Notes: generated by a model from the letters alone, not told the origin. A stretch of 64,000 nucleotides of DNA from Locusta migratoria (GCA_026315105.1 CM048744.1:662163676-662227675); one strand, 5' to 3'. Numbered from the stretch's first letter, positions 11,628-23,908 are shown. Numbers and translations are program-made.

Positions 11628-11810
11628 TCTAAAAGAAGATTACATTAAAAAAATCTGTGGTGTAAATACTTTGTGGCCCACTTTAGTTTATGGTAGTAAC
11701 ACTAAAAGTAGGGCTTTGTGATAGGCTTTTGTTGACAGCTCTAAAGTAAATGAAAATAACGGCTAACTCTTCATCTAACATGAACATTAAATAAACACAT
11801 TTGTAGAGGA

Positions 11811-13373
11811 TGCGAGAGTGAAGGTTGGGGTGAGTGTTTACAATTGGGAAAGATTCATTTTTAAAACTCACAACCACCAACTGCGAACCAAATTCCTAAA
11901 CATGCAAAAAACACTGGAACTGTGATTGTGACTGTTTGACTCGTTTTCTAGGGGATGATATCACACGTTCGCAGCTTTCCTTCCCTGCATATGATTAACA
12001 AAACAAATTCATAATAAAATCAAGTTCATGAGAGAAAAGGGAGTACTAACTACTATTTTTGAAAACACGTGAAAGTTCCCTTTATATTGTTTATTTCACA
12101 ATATTAGGACCCTGTGGCTGATACGTCTGTACATCGACACATTTATCAAATAAAGTTATAGCTCGTGAGCCCCCAGACAAAAATGAATATTTGTCACAAA
12201 TTGTTTTCACACCATGTGGCTGTCTCAAACACCATTTATGTTCGTGCCTATGTGACGACACGTGTTACATTAACAAATCAGTCACTTTAATTCAATGCGA
12301 TGCACACCTTGTTCCACTGACTAAATATTCACAAAACACAGTAGCACTTGATACAAACTTGGTGCAGTCTACGACGAGCAACCACACGTGGCGATTGCCA
12401 CACACCAAAAATCTAAAGTCTCCACCTGGAGATACACATGCCGACTGATGCAGAGCGACGCCGCCCGGCCAGCTACCCCACGTGCTCCCGACTCGTCACT
12501 TCCTGTGCTCACGCCAAAAGCTCAACTGCCGGGGTTTTTTCCCCCTACGTCATTAACTTCCCCATGTGAGCTGTTCTAACCGATTTGCCAACGTACAGTG
12601 CTCAGCCAATACATTTCTAAAACTTTACTTAAAATCAAAATAATTACACTACACATTAAACAAATATCTTCTTACGTTGTTATATTAGTATAAGCATCCT
12701 TTGTACTATTTATTACAATTGTGCAATTTCTTATATCACAGATAAGTGATTTAACTGAATATTTCAAGGTAAAATACACAAGATTAATTGAAAATAAAAT
12801 AAGAAATAGTTAATATATTATTTTTATAAACAAACATTGCCATGCTAGTTGTGTAACTGTCTTGTATTCATTGGTAACTTATTACTTTTCATTGTCAATT
12901 AAACATATTACGTCAGATGTGACTATATCAGCTAATGTATTGTTTGTCAACAGGCTATTTTGTAATGAGGGCCTTAAAGGTTCCTAACTGCATCGTATTA
13001 CTTCAAATGCAAGTAGTATTTTATTTCACGCTGTGCACTGCACTGTGCCTGGCACTCGCCATTGTCCCTCTCTCCCCGCACCGGAAACGAAACTGGAAAT
13101 ACTAAGCTGGAACAAGCCACCAACGTCGGCCTGCTCGCTGGCCTCCCGTCAGCTACAAGCACACAGCAAATCTCAACGTGGAGAATTTCTACCTTTGGCC
13201 TAACTATACATGTTGTCACCCAACTGCATACATACATTGCTACCATAATTAATAAGATTAAAATTGTGTATCATTTAGTGCATTGGCATGGTCAATGTTT
13301 GCAGTGAACTTCATACTGTTTAATTATCAAATGCTATTAATTACCAGTATTTCTATTGGGCGGTAATCTTACA
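11811..13373. mobile_element. Solo-LTR-like insertion, copy 1 (1563 bp)
   Basis: Near-identical over its length to 43734-45316. It begins TGCGAG and ends CTTACA (TG...CA termini with short imperfect inverted ends). It is flanked by a 4-bp direct repeat AGGA at 11807-11810 and 13374-13377. No protein-coding frame is convincing; short ORFs inside are not conserved in the sister copy. The features fit a solo LTR of a Gypsy-type element with a long LTR. A non-autonomous element of another class cannot be excluded, and the transcription direction is unknown. Confidence 0.75.
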
Positions 13374-14760
13374 AGGAGAAAATTCTATAAAACTTTGCTT
13401 GCTTATGTTTTCTTCATATCTCACATCATTTCAGAGATATTTAGAAAAATAACAGTGATTTGATACTGTCACTTGATTTTATGTAAACCAGTAGATGCAA
13501 ATAAAATAAAAAGAGGACAAAGAGGACAAACTACCACACACAGCAAGACTGGTGATTATATTTTAAAATACAGAAGAGCTGTTGAATAATTGTCTAAAGA
13601 GGTAAAAGTTAATGTATGTTTGTCAAAACTAAACTCAAATAATTTTTTTTAATTTGTATTTTTATAAATTTCACGCAGTCGTTTATTACTTGTTGAACAG
13701 TTAAGGCAAAGAAATCCATACAATGAGTATTGAAATCATTTGATTATAACTGCTGCAGAGAGTACCAGAGCAGAGCACTCCACTTTCAAGTAGACAGATC
13801 TGTACCTGCATGCTATACTCAGTGTCACGTATGAAGGTGGCCCAGTTTTCAGCTGTTCTGCGTATGCCCCTCCATTACCGCAATGACAGCTAATAATCTT
13901 CATTCTGTAGGCACGTGGCTGGCAGACGTAACATGGGAAGTTTTATTGACACTAGCCTGACAAGCGTGGTTGTGTTTGCTTTGGAAAACAATGGCTAAAT
14001 CAAATTTGATAATCTCTCTGTCATGGCTCTTACTAACAGCTTCTGGAATAGTGTAATTAAAGAAGCCATTAAGATTAAAATCACTGACAACACCCTCGAG
14101 TCCATAGAGATGGTGGTGGCCTGCAGCTTAACACAGTATGAGATCCAGCAATCACGAGGTTGAAATGGAAACATCAAATGCAATCCACCAAAGTTGACTT
14201 GCATGCAACCTAGTGGCAGAAATGAAACCTGCATGATATGCACTGTCATGCACATCAGGTCTGAGATTTGGGAAAACATCACATGGCCTGACTGAACTAC
14301 AAAGACTGGAAGTGTACATATGTATACATAGACTGAACAGCTTATGGTGTGGCTTGCTATTGGGACAACAACAAATCACAGTTGGCACCTGTAACCAGTT
14401 TGATGTAAGCAAATGATATCCTGCGATCTGTAGACATAATCTTTCTGCACAACACCTCCAGATGCCATTTTCCAGCAAGGCAATGCACATCCACATGCTG
14501 CTGCACGAACATGTTCTTTCTTGGCATTACACACTGTCAGCCTTATGCCCTGACCTGCTAGATCACTAGATTTGTTGTCAATCAAAAATTGGGGGAGGGG
14601 GGGGGGGAGAGATATGGTGAAACAACAGGTTGTGGTGCTGTGACCCAACACTGACAATTACAGATGAAATTTCAAATCAGGTGAATACAGCATGGATAGT
14701 TAGACCACAGCACCCCATTCGCGCCTTATGCATGTCGAACAAGTTATCAGATCTCATGCT
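13374..14760. other. No gene recognised; contains repeat S
   Basis: Bases 13678-13795 recur at 20978-21095 (TTATTACTTG, AAGAAATCCATACAATGAG). Bases 13826-13930 recur, diverged, at 27555-27665 (CCCCTCCATTACC, CATTCTGTAGGC). The remainder (13931-14760) has a G run at about 14592-14608 and minus-strand ORFs I cannot assign. Confidence 0.55.
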
Positions 14761-14859
14761 CCATGAACATGTTCTATAAATTTGAACTTCCTATCTCTAG
14801 TTCTTTCAAGGTATTGTGTATTTTGTTTCTAAACATGAGTGTAGTTTCATTAATAAGTG

Positions 14860-15720
14860 TTGATATAGTTGTTGGTGGGTTAAAACAAGAGCCTTCTTTT
14901 TATTTAGTGGCCTTGGAAAGACAAATCATTCTACGATCGCCAGATTTGTGAATGAGGGTATCAGAAAAATATTTACAGAATCCTTAGCAGATGAAAGGGT
15001 GTTTGTGTTTCTCTCAGATGCTGCTCTTTATATGATGAAAGCAAGAAAAGCCCTCAAAGTAGGTTATCCCAATTTGATTCATGTAATGTGCTTTACTCAC
15101 AGGGTCCATTGCCTTGCTTGAAGAAGTACAATCCATGTTTGGGAATGTAAATAAACTTGATTTCATCCATGAAGAAAGTGTTTCTCAAGACACCTGTGCA
15201 TCAGGTCCTACAAACAAACACTACCAAATAAACCCTTACATCTCCCAAACCAGTAAACGACTTCAATAGTGTGGAGCTTTGGCAGTTTACCAGTACAAGG
15301 AAGCATTTAATGACTCCAGACATTGCTGTTATTAGCACTCATTTTTCTCATATAGCTGTGAGTATTAAAAAGCTTGAAACTCAAGCTTTGGCACTGAATG
15401 AATCTATTCAGTTAATTAATAAAATTAGTGCATTGAACTCCTCATTGCTGGAGGTATTCCTGAGAAAAATTAAGAAAGATTTGAAAACATTTTGAACAAT
15501 AACCCAGGCTTTCAACCATGGTCCCAAATTGATAGTTTTATTAATGGGACAGTTGAACTTTTGCCAGAAACAGTAGGTGCCAACATAGCACTCAAATTCA
15601 AATACTGCCCAGTTACCTCAGTTGATTTAGAACAGTCTTTTTCTGCTTATAAAAATGTTTTGAGTGATCGAAGACAGAATCTCACTATGTAACATTTGGA
15701 ACAGTACCTGATCATTTGTT
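14860..15720 (+). pseudogene. hAT-like transposase remnant
   Basis: Scattered frames give TNHSTIARFVNEGIRKIF, then VFVFLSDAALYMMKARKALK with YPNLIHVMCFTHRVHCLA, which resembles the catalytic-core region of insect hAT-like proteins (SDAA...H). The C-terminal part, 15560-15690, reads FKYCPVTSVDLEQSFSAYKN and VLSDRRQNLTM, the hAT C-terminal dimerisation motif. The frame is broken by stops and shifts between these blocks, and the N-terminal zinc finger is not seen. No terminal inverted repeats were identified. Confidence 0.7.
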
Positions 15721-15937
15721 TACAATACTAGGAAAATATAAAACATTTGGAAACTATACTTTACTCTCATAATATTAATTAAAAGTTAATATTGTTCAAA
15801 GAATTCCTGATTGTATGTTGTTTTGTAATAAAATATTACGGAGATCTTATGCCTGCCCCTTTGCATTCAATACATATCGAAGTTGGATTTTGCGGCGACT
15901 AACTGACATCACATTTGCCTGTTACCAGCAATAGCAA

Positions 15938-16391
15938 GTTGTTGTTGTTGTTGTTGTTGTGGTGGTGGTGGTCTTCAGTCTGCAGACTGGTTTGATGCAG
16001 CTCTCTACGCTACCCTGTCCTGTACAAGTCTCTTCATCTGAGAATAAGTTTGACAACCTACATTCTTTTGAATCTGCTTACTGTATTCGTCCCTCGGCCT
16101 CCCTCTACTATTTTTACCCCAAACAATTCCTTGATGTCTCAGAATGTGTCCCACCAACCTATCCCTTCTCTTAGTCAGAATACGCCAGAAACTCCTTTTC
16201 TCCGCAATTCTGTTGAGTACCTCCTCATTAGTTACATGATCTACCAACCTAATTTTCATCATTCGTCTGTAGCACTACATTTCAGAAGCTTCTATCATTT
16301 CTTTGTCTGAACTCCTTATTGTCCATGTTTCACTTCCATACAGTGCTACATGCCAGACAAATGCTTTCAGAAAGGACTTGCTAACTTTTAA
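15938..16391 (-). mobile_element. RTE LINE copy 2, 3' part (left of piggyBac)
   Basis: The (TTG)n tract 15938-15959 is the minus-strand 3' tail, followed by the conserved 3' end (AGTCTGCAGACTGGTTTGATG read on plus). The minus strand encodes VTNEEVLNRIAEKRSFW and VGHILRHQGIVWGKNSRGRPRDEYSKQIQ, colinear with the C-terminus of the intact RTE at 56.6-59.9 kb. The element continues at 19150 after the piggyBac insertion. Confidence 0.9.
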
Positions 16392-16401
16392 CCCTTTCAC
16401 G

Positions 16402-16735
16402 GGCAGTGGGAGATATACTTCCCACTAATGGTATTCCTTTATTGCATTTATGGGAATACGTGTTCCCACTTCCGTATGCTCCTGGCCCCTAGTGGTAGTC
16501 TGCTGCACTAGCTCTGGTTTCTATTTGTTGCTAAACATAGCTTTTAGGACTGTGGGAAGTATATATCCCACCAAATAATGGTGTTCCCAGGGTTCTTGGG
16601 AAGTATGCTTACCACCAAAAGTCATTTCTGAAAGGGGCTCGGGAAATCACAATGTCTGTTTTGGTCCTTGGGAAGCATACTTACCACAAACGTCGAGGTA
16701 CCACAATACTTCTGGGAATATGTCTTACCACCGCT
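16402..16735. repeat. Subterminal palindrome array of the piggyBac element
   Basis: Six imperfect palindromes around a GGGAAGTATACTTMCC core occur at about 16402, 16448, 16551, 16598, 16668 and 16712. Three weaker ones lie inside the right end. Their placement between TIR and gene fits transposase-binding subterminal repeats, but that role is inferred. Confidence 0.6.
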
Positions 16736-17005
16736 ACATTTGCCTGACATCTTAGTGTAGTACACTGTACCAAGTCAATGAAAAATGATACAACAATCAG
16801 TTTGTGTGTATTGTGGGATCACTACTGTTGTCGGAAGAGTTTGCTTCGCTTCTGAAGTATATGTCTGTGTCACTATTATCAGCTCATACTTTACCGTTTT
16901 TGCATTGTGGAAAATAAATTTTAATATTGGTGGCAAATATAATTGGAATACCATTTTATCACTTATTGTTTGCCTCACAACCTTTCTTTGCTTTTCGTAA
17001 CAAAA

Positions 17006-18752
17006 ATGTCAAAGAGGCATGCCTATACTCAGAAATACACACCAGAAGAAGCAATGGAGTTGCTATTTTCACTACCTAGCGATCCTGAGGATTCTGAAAT
17101 AGAAAGTGATGAAGCATCAGAAGATGAATTTGATTCAGACGTTCATCCGTTTTTGGTTTCACAACCTAGTATCAATAACAGTGCAAACAATTCTTGCTCC
17201 ATGGACGTCAATATTTCCAGTGGCAGTACTATAAGTGCAGAAGAGCCATTGGCAGAAGAGGAATGGTTCGATGACACTGCTGTTTTCGACTTTCTTTGCG
17301 TTGATACAAAAGGAGAACCAGTTGTCAACCACCCATTGATAAAACACAGCACAGAGAGTGACTACTTCCTTTCTTTATTTACCAATGAGATGCTGGTGTA
17401 TGTGGTTCAGCAGACAAATCTGTATGCAGAGCAACAGAAACAAAAATTACAATCTGGCCAGACTGTAAGTGAGTCAACAAATAACTGGACAAATTAATCT
17501 GTAGAGGAGTTACAGGCCTGGGTTGGAATGAATGTCTTGATGGGTGTGGTTGTGTTGCCAAGTGTAGTGTACTACTGGAGTTCAGAACCTGCCTTAGGTC
17601 AGCCTTACATATCGAAGCCTATGACATGAAAACGTTTCAAAAAGATATGTGAAACTATTCACATAAATGACAACAGGCTGAATCCTCCAAGAGGGCATCC
17701 AAAACACGATAAACTTCACAAGGTCAGACCTCTTATAACCTTTCTGAACAACAAAATTTGTAAGCCATACACTGGTAGTAAGGTATTGGCTGTGAATGAA
17801 AGCATGATACCTTTCAAGGGACGGTCTTCACTCAAGCAGTCTATGCCTCCCAAGCCAGTAAAACGGGGATACAAGGTGTGGTGTTTAGCAGATTCAAAGA
17901 CTGGCTAGGTCATAAAATTTGATATTTACACAGGAAAATCAAATGACGGATCTACAGAAAATTCTCTGGGAGAGCGAGTAGTCATTAGTCTCATCCAAGA
18001 CCTGAAATATAGTAATAATTTAGTAGCGTTTGACAAGTTCTTCACCACAGGGAATCTAATGCAAATCCTTTTTAACAATGGAATCTACTCTGTCAGGGCA
18101 AACCGGAAAGGGCTTTCTTCAATGATGAAAATAAATGTACCTTGAAAAGAGGAGAATTTCAGTTTCAATGCAAACATGGCATTGCAGCTATAAAATGAAT
18201 GGACAACAAACCTGTCACTATTTTGACAAATTCAGCCAATCATAGAGATACCACACTTGTCTCAAGAAAGAATAAGGATGGCACAACCAGCATGGTTATG
18301 TGTTCCACAGCTGTGGCAACATACAATACCATAATGGGAGGTGTAGATCACTTTGATCAACTTAGAGAAAGTAATGCAATAGGTTGACGTTCTCTTAAGT
18401 GGTGGCATCGGATTCTCTATTTCCTATTAGACATGGCAGTTTTAAATGCCTTTATATTGTACAAAACTAATAAAGGACAAGAGGGATATGATGATCAATT
18501 GAACTTTCGATTATGACTTGCAAAACAATTGATAGATGGCTTTACATCCCGCACAAAGAAAGGAAGTCCAGTAACCATTCTAACCAAGAACTGGCAAAAG
18601 TAGGCGATCATATGCCTGTTTCCAGAACATCCCACAGACGGTGCCGAAAGTGTTCAACAAAAGCTCGTGACAAGATAACAAAATATGTATGCTGCTCCTG
18701 CAACGTACCACTGTTTATTGAACCATGCTTCCGTCAGTTTCATGGAACATAA
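17006..18752 (+). pseudogene. piggyBac-like transposase pseudogene
   Basis: The chosen start is the ATG at 17006 (MSKRHAYTQKYTPEEAMELL), because upstream codons have no family character. An acidic N-terminus (EDSEIESDEASEDEFDSD) leads to the DDD core. Blocks seen are LQAWVGMNVLMG, YYWSSEPALGQP, VNESMIPFKGRSSLKQ, KRGYKVWCLADSKTG, VAFDKFFTTGNLM, MGGVDHFDQLRE, and a C-terminal Cys-rich zinc-binding segment (CRKCSTKARD, CCSCNVPLFIEPCF). The first catalytic aspartate of the family is asparagine here (AAT at 17795-17797), while the other two positions are aspartate. In-frame stops (TAA 17495, TGA near 17627, TAG near 17908) and later frameshifts inactivate it. Confidence 0.88.
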
Positions 18753-19149
18753 AAAGAAAATGTAACAATCATTTGAACATTTTGTTGAAAAAGAATTATT
18801 ACTTGTAAATTTGTAATGTAAATGTGTTTCAAATACAGTAAAATAAAAAGAAAACACCGTATTTTTAAATTTTTATACATGTAATGCCAACAGGTTATAA
18901 AATGGAAATGGGATATCTTCTTCCCACCAAAGTGTAAAGCTCACAAGTGGGAAATCCGTTTATCACCAAAAATGTAGGGTTTAAAAAAAGTGCTGTGGTT
19001 ATAGATTTATCACCACAAATTTAGACCTAAATCACAAAAATAAAATATAATAAATTGATCACAATTCTAATTTGAAGAAAAAAAAATATATATATATATA
19101 TATATATTTGCTTTGCTGAGTCACTACAAAAAATGCGCCCGTTAAAGGG

Positions 19150-20262
19150 ATGTCAACAAATTTCACTTCTTTAGAAACACTTTTCTTCCCATAGCCATTC
19201 TGCATTTTATATCTTCTCTACTTCGGCCATCAGAAGTTATTTTGCAACCCAAATAACAAAACTCATCTACTACTTTAATTGTCTCATTACCTAATTTAAT
19301 TCCTTCAACTTCGCCTGACTTTTTGACGCTACATTCCATTATCCTTGTTTTACTCTTGTTGATGTTCATCGTATACCCTCTTTTCAAGACACTGTCCATT
19401 CCATTCAATTGCTCTTCCAGATTCTTTGCGGTCTCTGACAGAATAACTGTCATTGGCAAACTGCAAAGTTTTTTATTTCTTCTCCCTGAACTTTAATTCC
19501 CTCTCTAAATTTCTCCTTGCATCCCTTCACTGCTTGCTCAATGTGCAGATTTAACAACATTGGGGAAAGGGTACAACCCTGTCTTATTCCCTTCCCAACA
19601 TTTGTGTCCCTTTCATGCCCTTCGACTCTTAATAACCGCTGTCTGATTATTTTTTTAATTTTTTGTATAAGTTGAATATAACTCTTCGCTCCCTATATTT
19701 TACCCCTGCTACCTTCAGAATTTGAAAGAGTGTATTCCAGTCAACACTGTCAAAAGCTTTCTCCAGATCTACAAATGCTAAAAACATGTTTGCCTTTCCT
19801 TAGTCTATCTTCTAAGATAAGTAGTAATGTGAGTATTGCCTCCCGTGTTCCTAAATTTCTCCTAAATCCAAACTGATCTTCCCCAAGCTTGGTTCCAACA
19901 AGTTTTTCCATTTGTCTGTAAATTATTCATGTCAGTATTTTGCAATCATGACTTATTAAACTGATAGTTCTGTAATTTTCACATTTGTCTCCACTTGCTT
20001 TCTTTGGAATTGGAATTACTATATTCTTCTTGAAGTTGAAGGGTATTTCCCCAGGCTCATATATCTCGCGTACCAAGTGGAACAATTTCTTCACGACTGG
20101 CTCTTCTAATGATATCAGCAGTTCAGACGAAATATCATCTATTCCAGGGGCCTTGTTTCTACTCAAATCTTTTAGTGCTCTGTCAAATTCTTCTCGCAGT
20201 ATAGTATCTCCTATCTCATCTTCCTCAACATCATCTCCCATTTCTAGAATACTGCCTTCGAG
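19150..20262 (-). mobile_element. RTE LINE copy 2, RT part (right of piggyBac), 5'-truncated
   Basis: Minus-strand pieces are colinear with the intact RTE. They include ILREEFDRALKDLSRNKAPGIDD, ENYRTISLISHDCKILT (20241-19927), and LNGMDSVLKRGYTMNINKSKTRIMEC with VVDEFCYLGCKITSDGRS (19459-19163). Frames shift several times. Similarity stops at about 20262, near codon 500 of the full protein, so the copy is 5'-truncated, as is common after incomplete reverse transcription. Confidence 0.9.
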
Positions 20263-21569
20263 TTTATTTCATTTGTACAAGGAACAATATTTGAAATGCG
20301 ATATGCATGCTATTTATGCAATTTGTCTAGATTTATTGTGGGGCCAGCGCTCATCTTTCAAATGATATGCAAGGCTCACGTAGGAGATATATACTGTAGC
20401 AAACAGTTGTTTATTATTTTATCCTACATATTTCACCAATTTTCATGCATATTCAAGCATTTTTTGAGCTTTTTAAGTTGCATATTATCCGGTCTCTAGT
20501 AATATGCATTTCAGATTCTGTATAGAAGCTAAAGGTTTTTCCTGAATTCTCAACCTCTTACGTCATCCAAAGAAATGAACAAGAAATTTTCTATACTTAT
20601 TTGTTGATTATTAAGGACAAAGCTCAGTTATTTACTCTATTATTGAGTGTCTGGATATTAGTAATGCCCTGTTGTTACCTGATAAACGATCGATTTTTTT
20701 AAATTTAAGTCTGAGCAACTGCTTGAAACTTCAACTAATTGTTTGAAATACCCTTCATTCCTTTGAACAAGCAAAAATGGTCTTTTTCATCAATGAGAAC
20801 ATGTTCACAATTCTGATCTATTTTCACTTTCTTCTATGTAAGATTTCAAATATGTTTTCTGGTTTCCTACATTTTTGAAATATACATGAAATTTCAAAAC
20901 TATCCTGTTACTTTAGCATACAAGGGATTAAGCTATATTTCATACAGAAAGGAGTGAAGTTGTTAAATTTTACTTAGTCATTTATTACTTGTTAAACAGT
21001 TAAGGCAAAGAAATCCATACAATGAGTATTGAATTATTTGATTATAACTGCTGCAGACAGTACCAGCATATCACTTCACTTTCAAGTAGATAGACAACTT
21101 TATTTTGTCACAAACTTCCACACAGTAAGTATCGAGCAGAAAATATTTTTCAGCCAGGAAACAGCAATACAAATAACTTCAGACACAACAAAAATTATCT
21201 GTAAAGTTGTTCTTGTGTATATGATCCGTCTTTGTGCTTTAGGGAACGAGATGTTTGCTTTGCAACATTTGTTGGCAAAACTTCTTTGATAAGGTGTCGA
21301 TCTCTTCCCACCTGTTTTTCTCCTGTGAAGAACCAGATTCTGCAAGTGCAACAAATTGTAGGACTGTCCTCAGGAATCTGAAAAGAGAAAATTACCACTG
21401 TGACCCTCATTGAATAGACTCTTACATTGCTTCTCTTTGCATACAGAATTGAAAAACTTGCCCTACTGTGTATCACCTTTACGTTAATTTTGTTTATTTG
21501 TAAACTAAAGAAGGGTGTTATTATAACACTAGTAGATAGCCTATAAGGTGAAATTTGGAGGTGACTAAA

Positions 21570-21572
<3 letters not shown>
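20263..21572. other. No gene recognised; second copy of repeat S at 20978-21095
   Basis: AT-rich sequence with ORFs below 90 codons and no family motif. Bases 20978-21095 match 13678-13795. Confidence 0.55.

Positions 21573-21643
<71 letters not shown>
21573..21643. repeat. (CA)n-(TA)n microsatellite
   Basis: Runs of CA (about 21573-21612) and TA (about 21613-21640) directly precede R cassette copy b. Confidence 0.95.
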
Positions 21644-21644
<1 letters not shown>

Positions 21645-21943
21645 AGTATGTCTGCCTAAGTGTACTTGTGTCTGTGTAAATGTGTGGGTGTATGTGCATT
21701 TATTTACCTTCCATTTTTAACCTCCAAGGTAAGTCTTTCCTGTCCCGGGATTGGAATGGCTCCTTACCCCCTTCCTTAAATCCCTCATCATTTCCTTTTC
21801 CCTCTCCTTCCCTTCTGCCTGATGAAGCAGCTAGGCTGCGAAAGCTAGCATTTTTGAGTGTGTGTGTGTGTGTGTGTGTGTGTGTCTGTGTGTTTATTTG
21901 TTGCTATTACTGCCTGTGCCCCTTCGCCTGGTAAGTGTTCTTC

Positions 21944-22029
<86 letters not shown>

Positions 22030-22329
22030 GAAGAACACTTACCAGGCGAAGGGGCACAGGCAGTAATAGCAACAAATAAACACACAGACACACACACACA
22101 CACACACACACACACTCAAAAATGCTAGCTTTCGCAGCCTAGCTGCTTCATCAGGCAGAAGGGAAGGAGAGGGAAAAGGAAATGATGAGGGATTTAAGGA
22201 AGGGGGTAAGGAGCCATTCCAATCCCGGGACAGGAAAGACTTACCTTGGAGGTTAAAAATGGAAGGTAAATAAATGCACATACACCCACACATTTACACA
22301 GACACAAGTACACTTAGGCAGACATACTG
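21644..22329. repeat. Large palindrome: R cassettes b (+) and c (-) around a (TA)n core
   Basis: Arms of about 300 bp (21644-21948 and 22025-22329) are near-perfect reverse complements centred at 21986.5, separated by about 75 bp of TA repeat (21949-22025). Both arms translate to the same peptide-like string through a TG run, which is not a gene. Each arm carries CCAAGGTAAGTCTTTCC, CCCGGGATTGGAATGG and GCCTGATGAAGCAGC motifs. Confidence 0.92.
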
Positions 22330-22690
22330 TAGAACTTTGGCTTTCTACAGTTCTACAGTATGTCTGCCTAAGTGTACTTGTGTCTGTGTAAATGTGTGGG
22401 TGTATGTGCATTTATTTACCTTCCATTTTTTCCCCCAAGATAAGTCTTTCCTGTCCCGGGATTGGAATGGCTCCTTACCCCCTTCCTTAAATCCCTCATC
22501 ATTTCCTTTTCCCTCTCCTTCCCTTCTGCCTGATGAAGCAGCTAGGCTGCGAAAGCTAGCATTTTTGAGTGTGTGTGTGTGTCTGTGTGTTTATTTGTTG
22601 CTATTACTGCCTGTGCCCCTTCGCCTGGTAAGTGTTCTTCATCTATTTTTTACGTATATTTTTTTCCTGTTAGGAATTTTTCCTCTATAA
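22330..22690 (+). repeat. R cassette copy d
   Basis: It starts with TTCTACAGTTCTACAGTATG, head to head with copy c; together they give a second inverted junction around 22313-22365. It runs through the shared blocks and ends TGTTAGGAATTTTTCCTC like copy e. Confidence 0.88.
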
Positions 22691-23458
22691 TATTCGTATC
22701 ATAAATTTGAATTCAACAATTACTTCCGTCATTGTTCTGTTACCTTTCGAAATCTTTTCTGTCTTCTAACTTTCCCTTGTTTTTGCGTTTTTGTTTTTAT
22801 TTTTATTTATTCATTTATATATATTTTATATAGCAGTTCCATTCTACATTCCCTTCTTATCTTACTGTTCACTTTTCGCCAATACTTACAACAATACGTC
22901 CACTTCCTAACCTAACCTTTGAGTACTTTTATATGATTTTTACCACTTCCATTACTCCTTCTTCCGACTGAAATACGCCGCTCATTAAATTTTCTCGCTA
23001 TATAACGTTAACATTAATTCACAACTGTAGTTTCTCATATTGTTTATAACCATTTTCGGCATTTCCTAGTCCCCTCACGTTTGTTTCCATTCCCGTTTTT
23101 CCACATTTCCGTTCGTTTTTCCTACTTTTCCGATCGTATTTCAGCTACTTTACGTTGGTCTTGACTCTACTATTCCATCGTCAGACTATTCTTAACCTCA
23201 ATATCGTAATCTGCTACCACTCCACCAATCCTATTTAGACGTTTTCCTTGCTTTCTCACGCAATTTTCTCGTATTTTTTTCCGATTTTCGCCATCCTTAA
23301 ACCTCGTTTGCCCGCCATATCACTACCTAACCATTAACACTACGTGGTTGACCACTTAAGGTGACCACAGTTTCAACAACGAATTTTAACGACTTTTTCT
23401 TCTTTTTTCTATTTCCTTCCTTTTTGCTTATCTGAATTACTTTTCACATTAATTTTTT

Positions 23459-23507
<49 letters not shown>

Positions 23508-23637
23508 TTATTCGTTCATTGCAACCTGTTACATAGCCCATATTTCTCACTTTTCCTTCATCCATATATTATGCCTTCCTTACAACACCCCTACAACAAC
23601 CCCATCCAGTTTTATTTACATTCCCTCCATTAAAAAG
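22691..23637. other. No gene recognised; pyrimidine/AT-rich spacer with (TA)n at 23462-23504
   Basis: This stretch lies between two R cassettes in the same orientation. It has few purine-rich codons and no open frame of note. It could be a unique part of a larger R unit bounded by copies d and e. Confidence 0.5.
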
Positions 23638-23865
23638 GGCTTTCTACAGTTCTACAGTATGTCTGCCTAAGTGTACTTGTATCTGTGTAAATGTGTGGGT
23701 GTATGTGCATTTATTTACCTTCCATTTTTTCCCCCAAGGTAAGTCTTTCCTGTCCCGGGATTGGAATGGCTCCTTACCCCCTTCCTTAAATCCCTCATCA
23801 TTTCCTTTTCCCTCTCCTTCCCTTCTGCCTGATGAAGCAGCTAGGCTGCGAAAGCTAGCATTTTT

Positions 23866-23908
<43 letters not shown>

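Larger units (their letters stand above)
16392..19149 (+). mobile_element. piggyBac-like DNA transposon (2758 bp)
   Basis: Terminal inverted repeats start CCCTTTCACGGGC on the left and, reverse-complemented, CCCTTTAACGGGC on the right (12 of 13 match). The left end follows TTAA at 16388-16391, the piggyBac target. The right flank is ATGT rather than TTAA. Comparison with the intact RTE shows about 10 host bases lost there, so the duplicate was probably deleted. Imperfect palindromes based on TGGGAAGTATACTTMCCACC recur near both ends (about six on the left within 16402-16735, three on the right within 18903-19015). Confidence 0.88.

Noticed and set aside
12191..13307. ORFs of 63-85 codons
   Set aside because: They lie within the solo-LTR-like repeat and are not kept in the sister copy at 43.7-45.3 kb.
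13995..14657. Minus-strand ORFs of 93-114 codons
   Set aside because: Overlapping frames without recognisable motifs or splice signals; no family could be supported.
16402..16735. CRISPR-like array
   Set aside because: Repeats are imperfect palindromes with unequal spacing inside a piggyBac element of a eukaryote.
21680..22293. Identical 84-88-codon ORFs on both strands
   Set aside because: They are the two arms of the R-cassette palindrome read through TG and TA runs, not genes.
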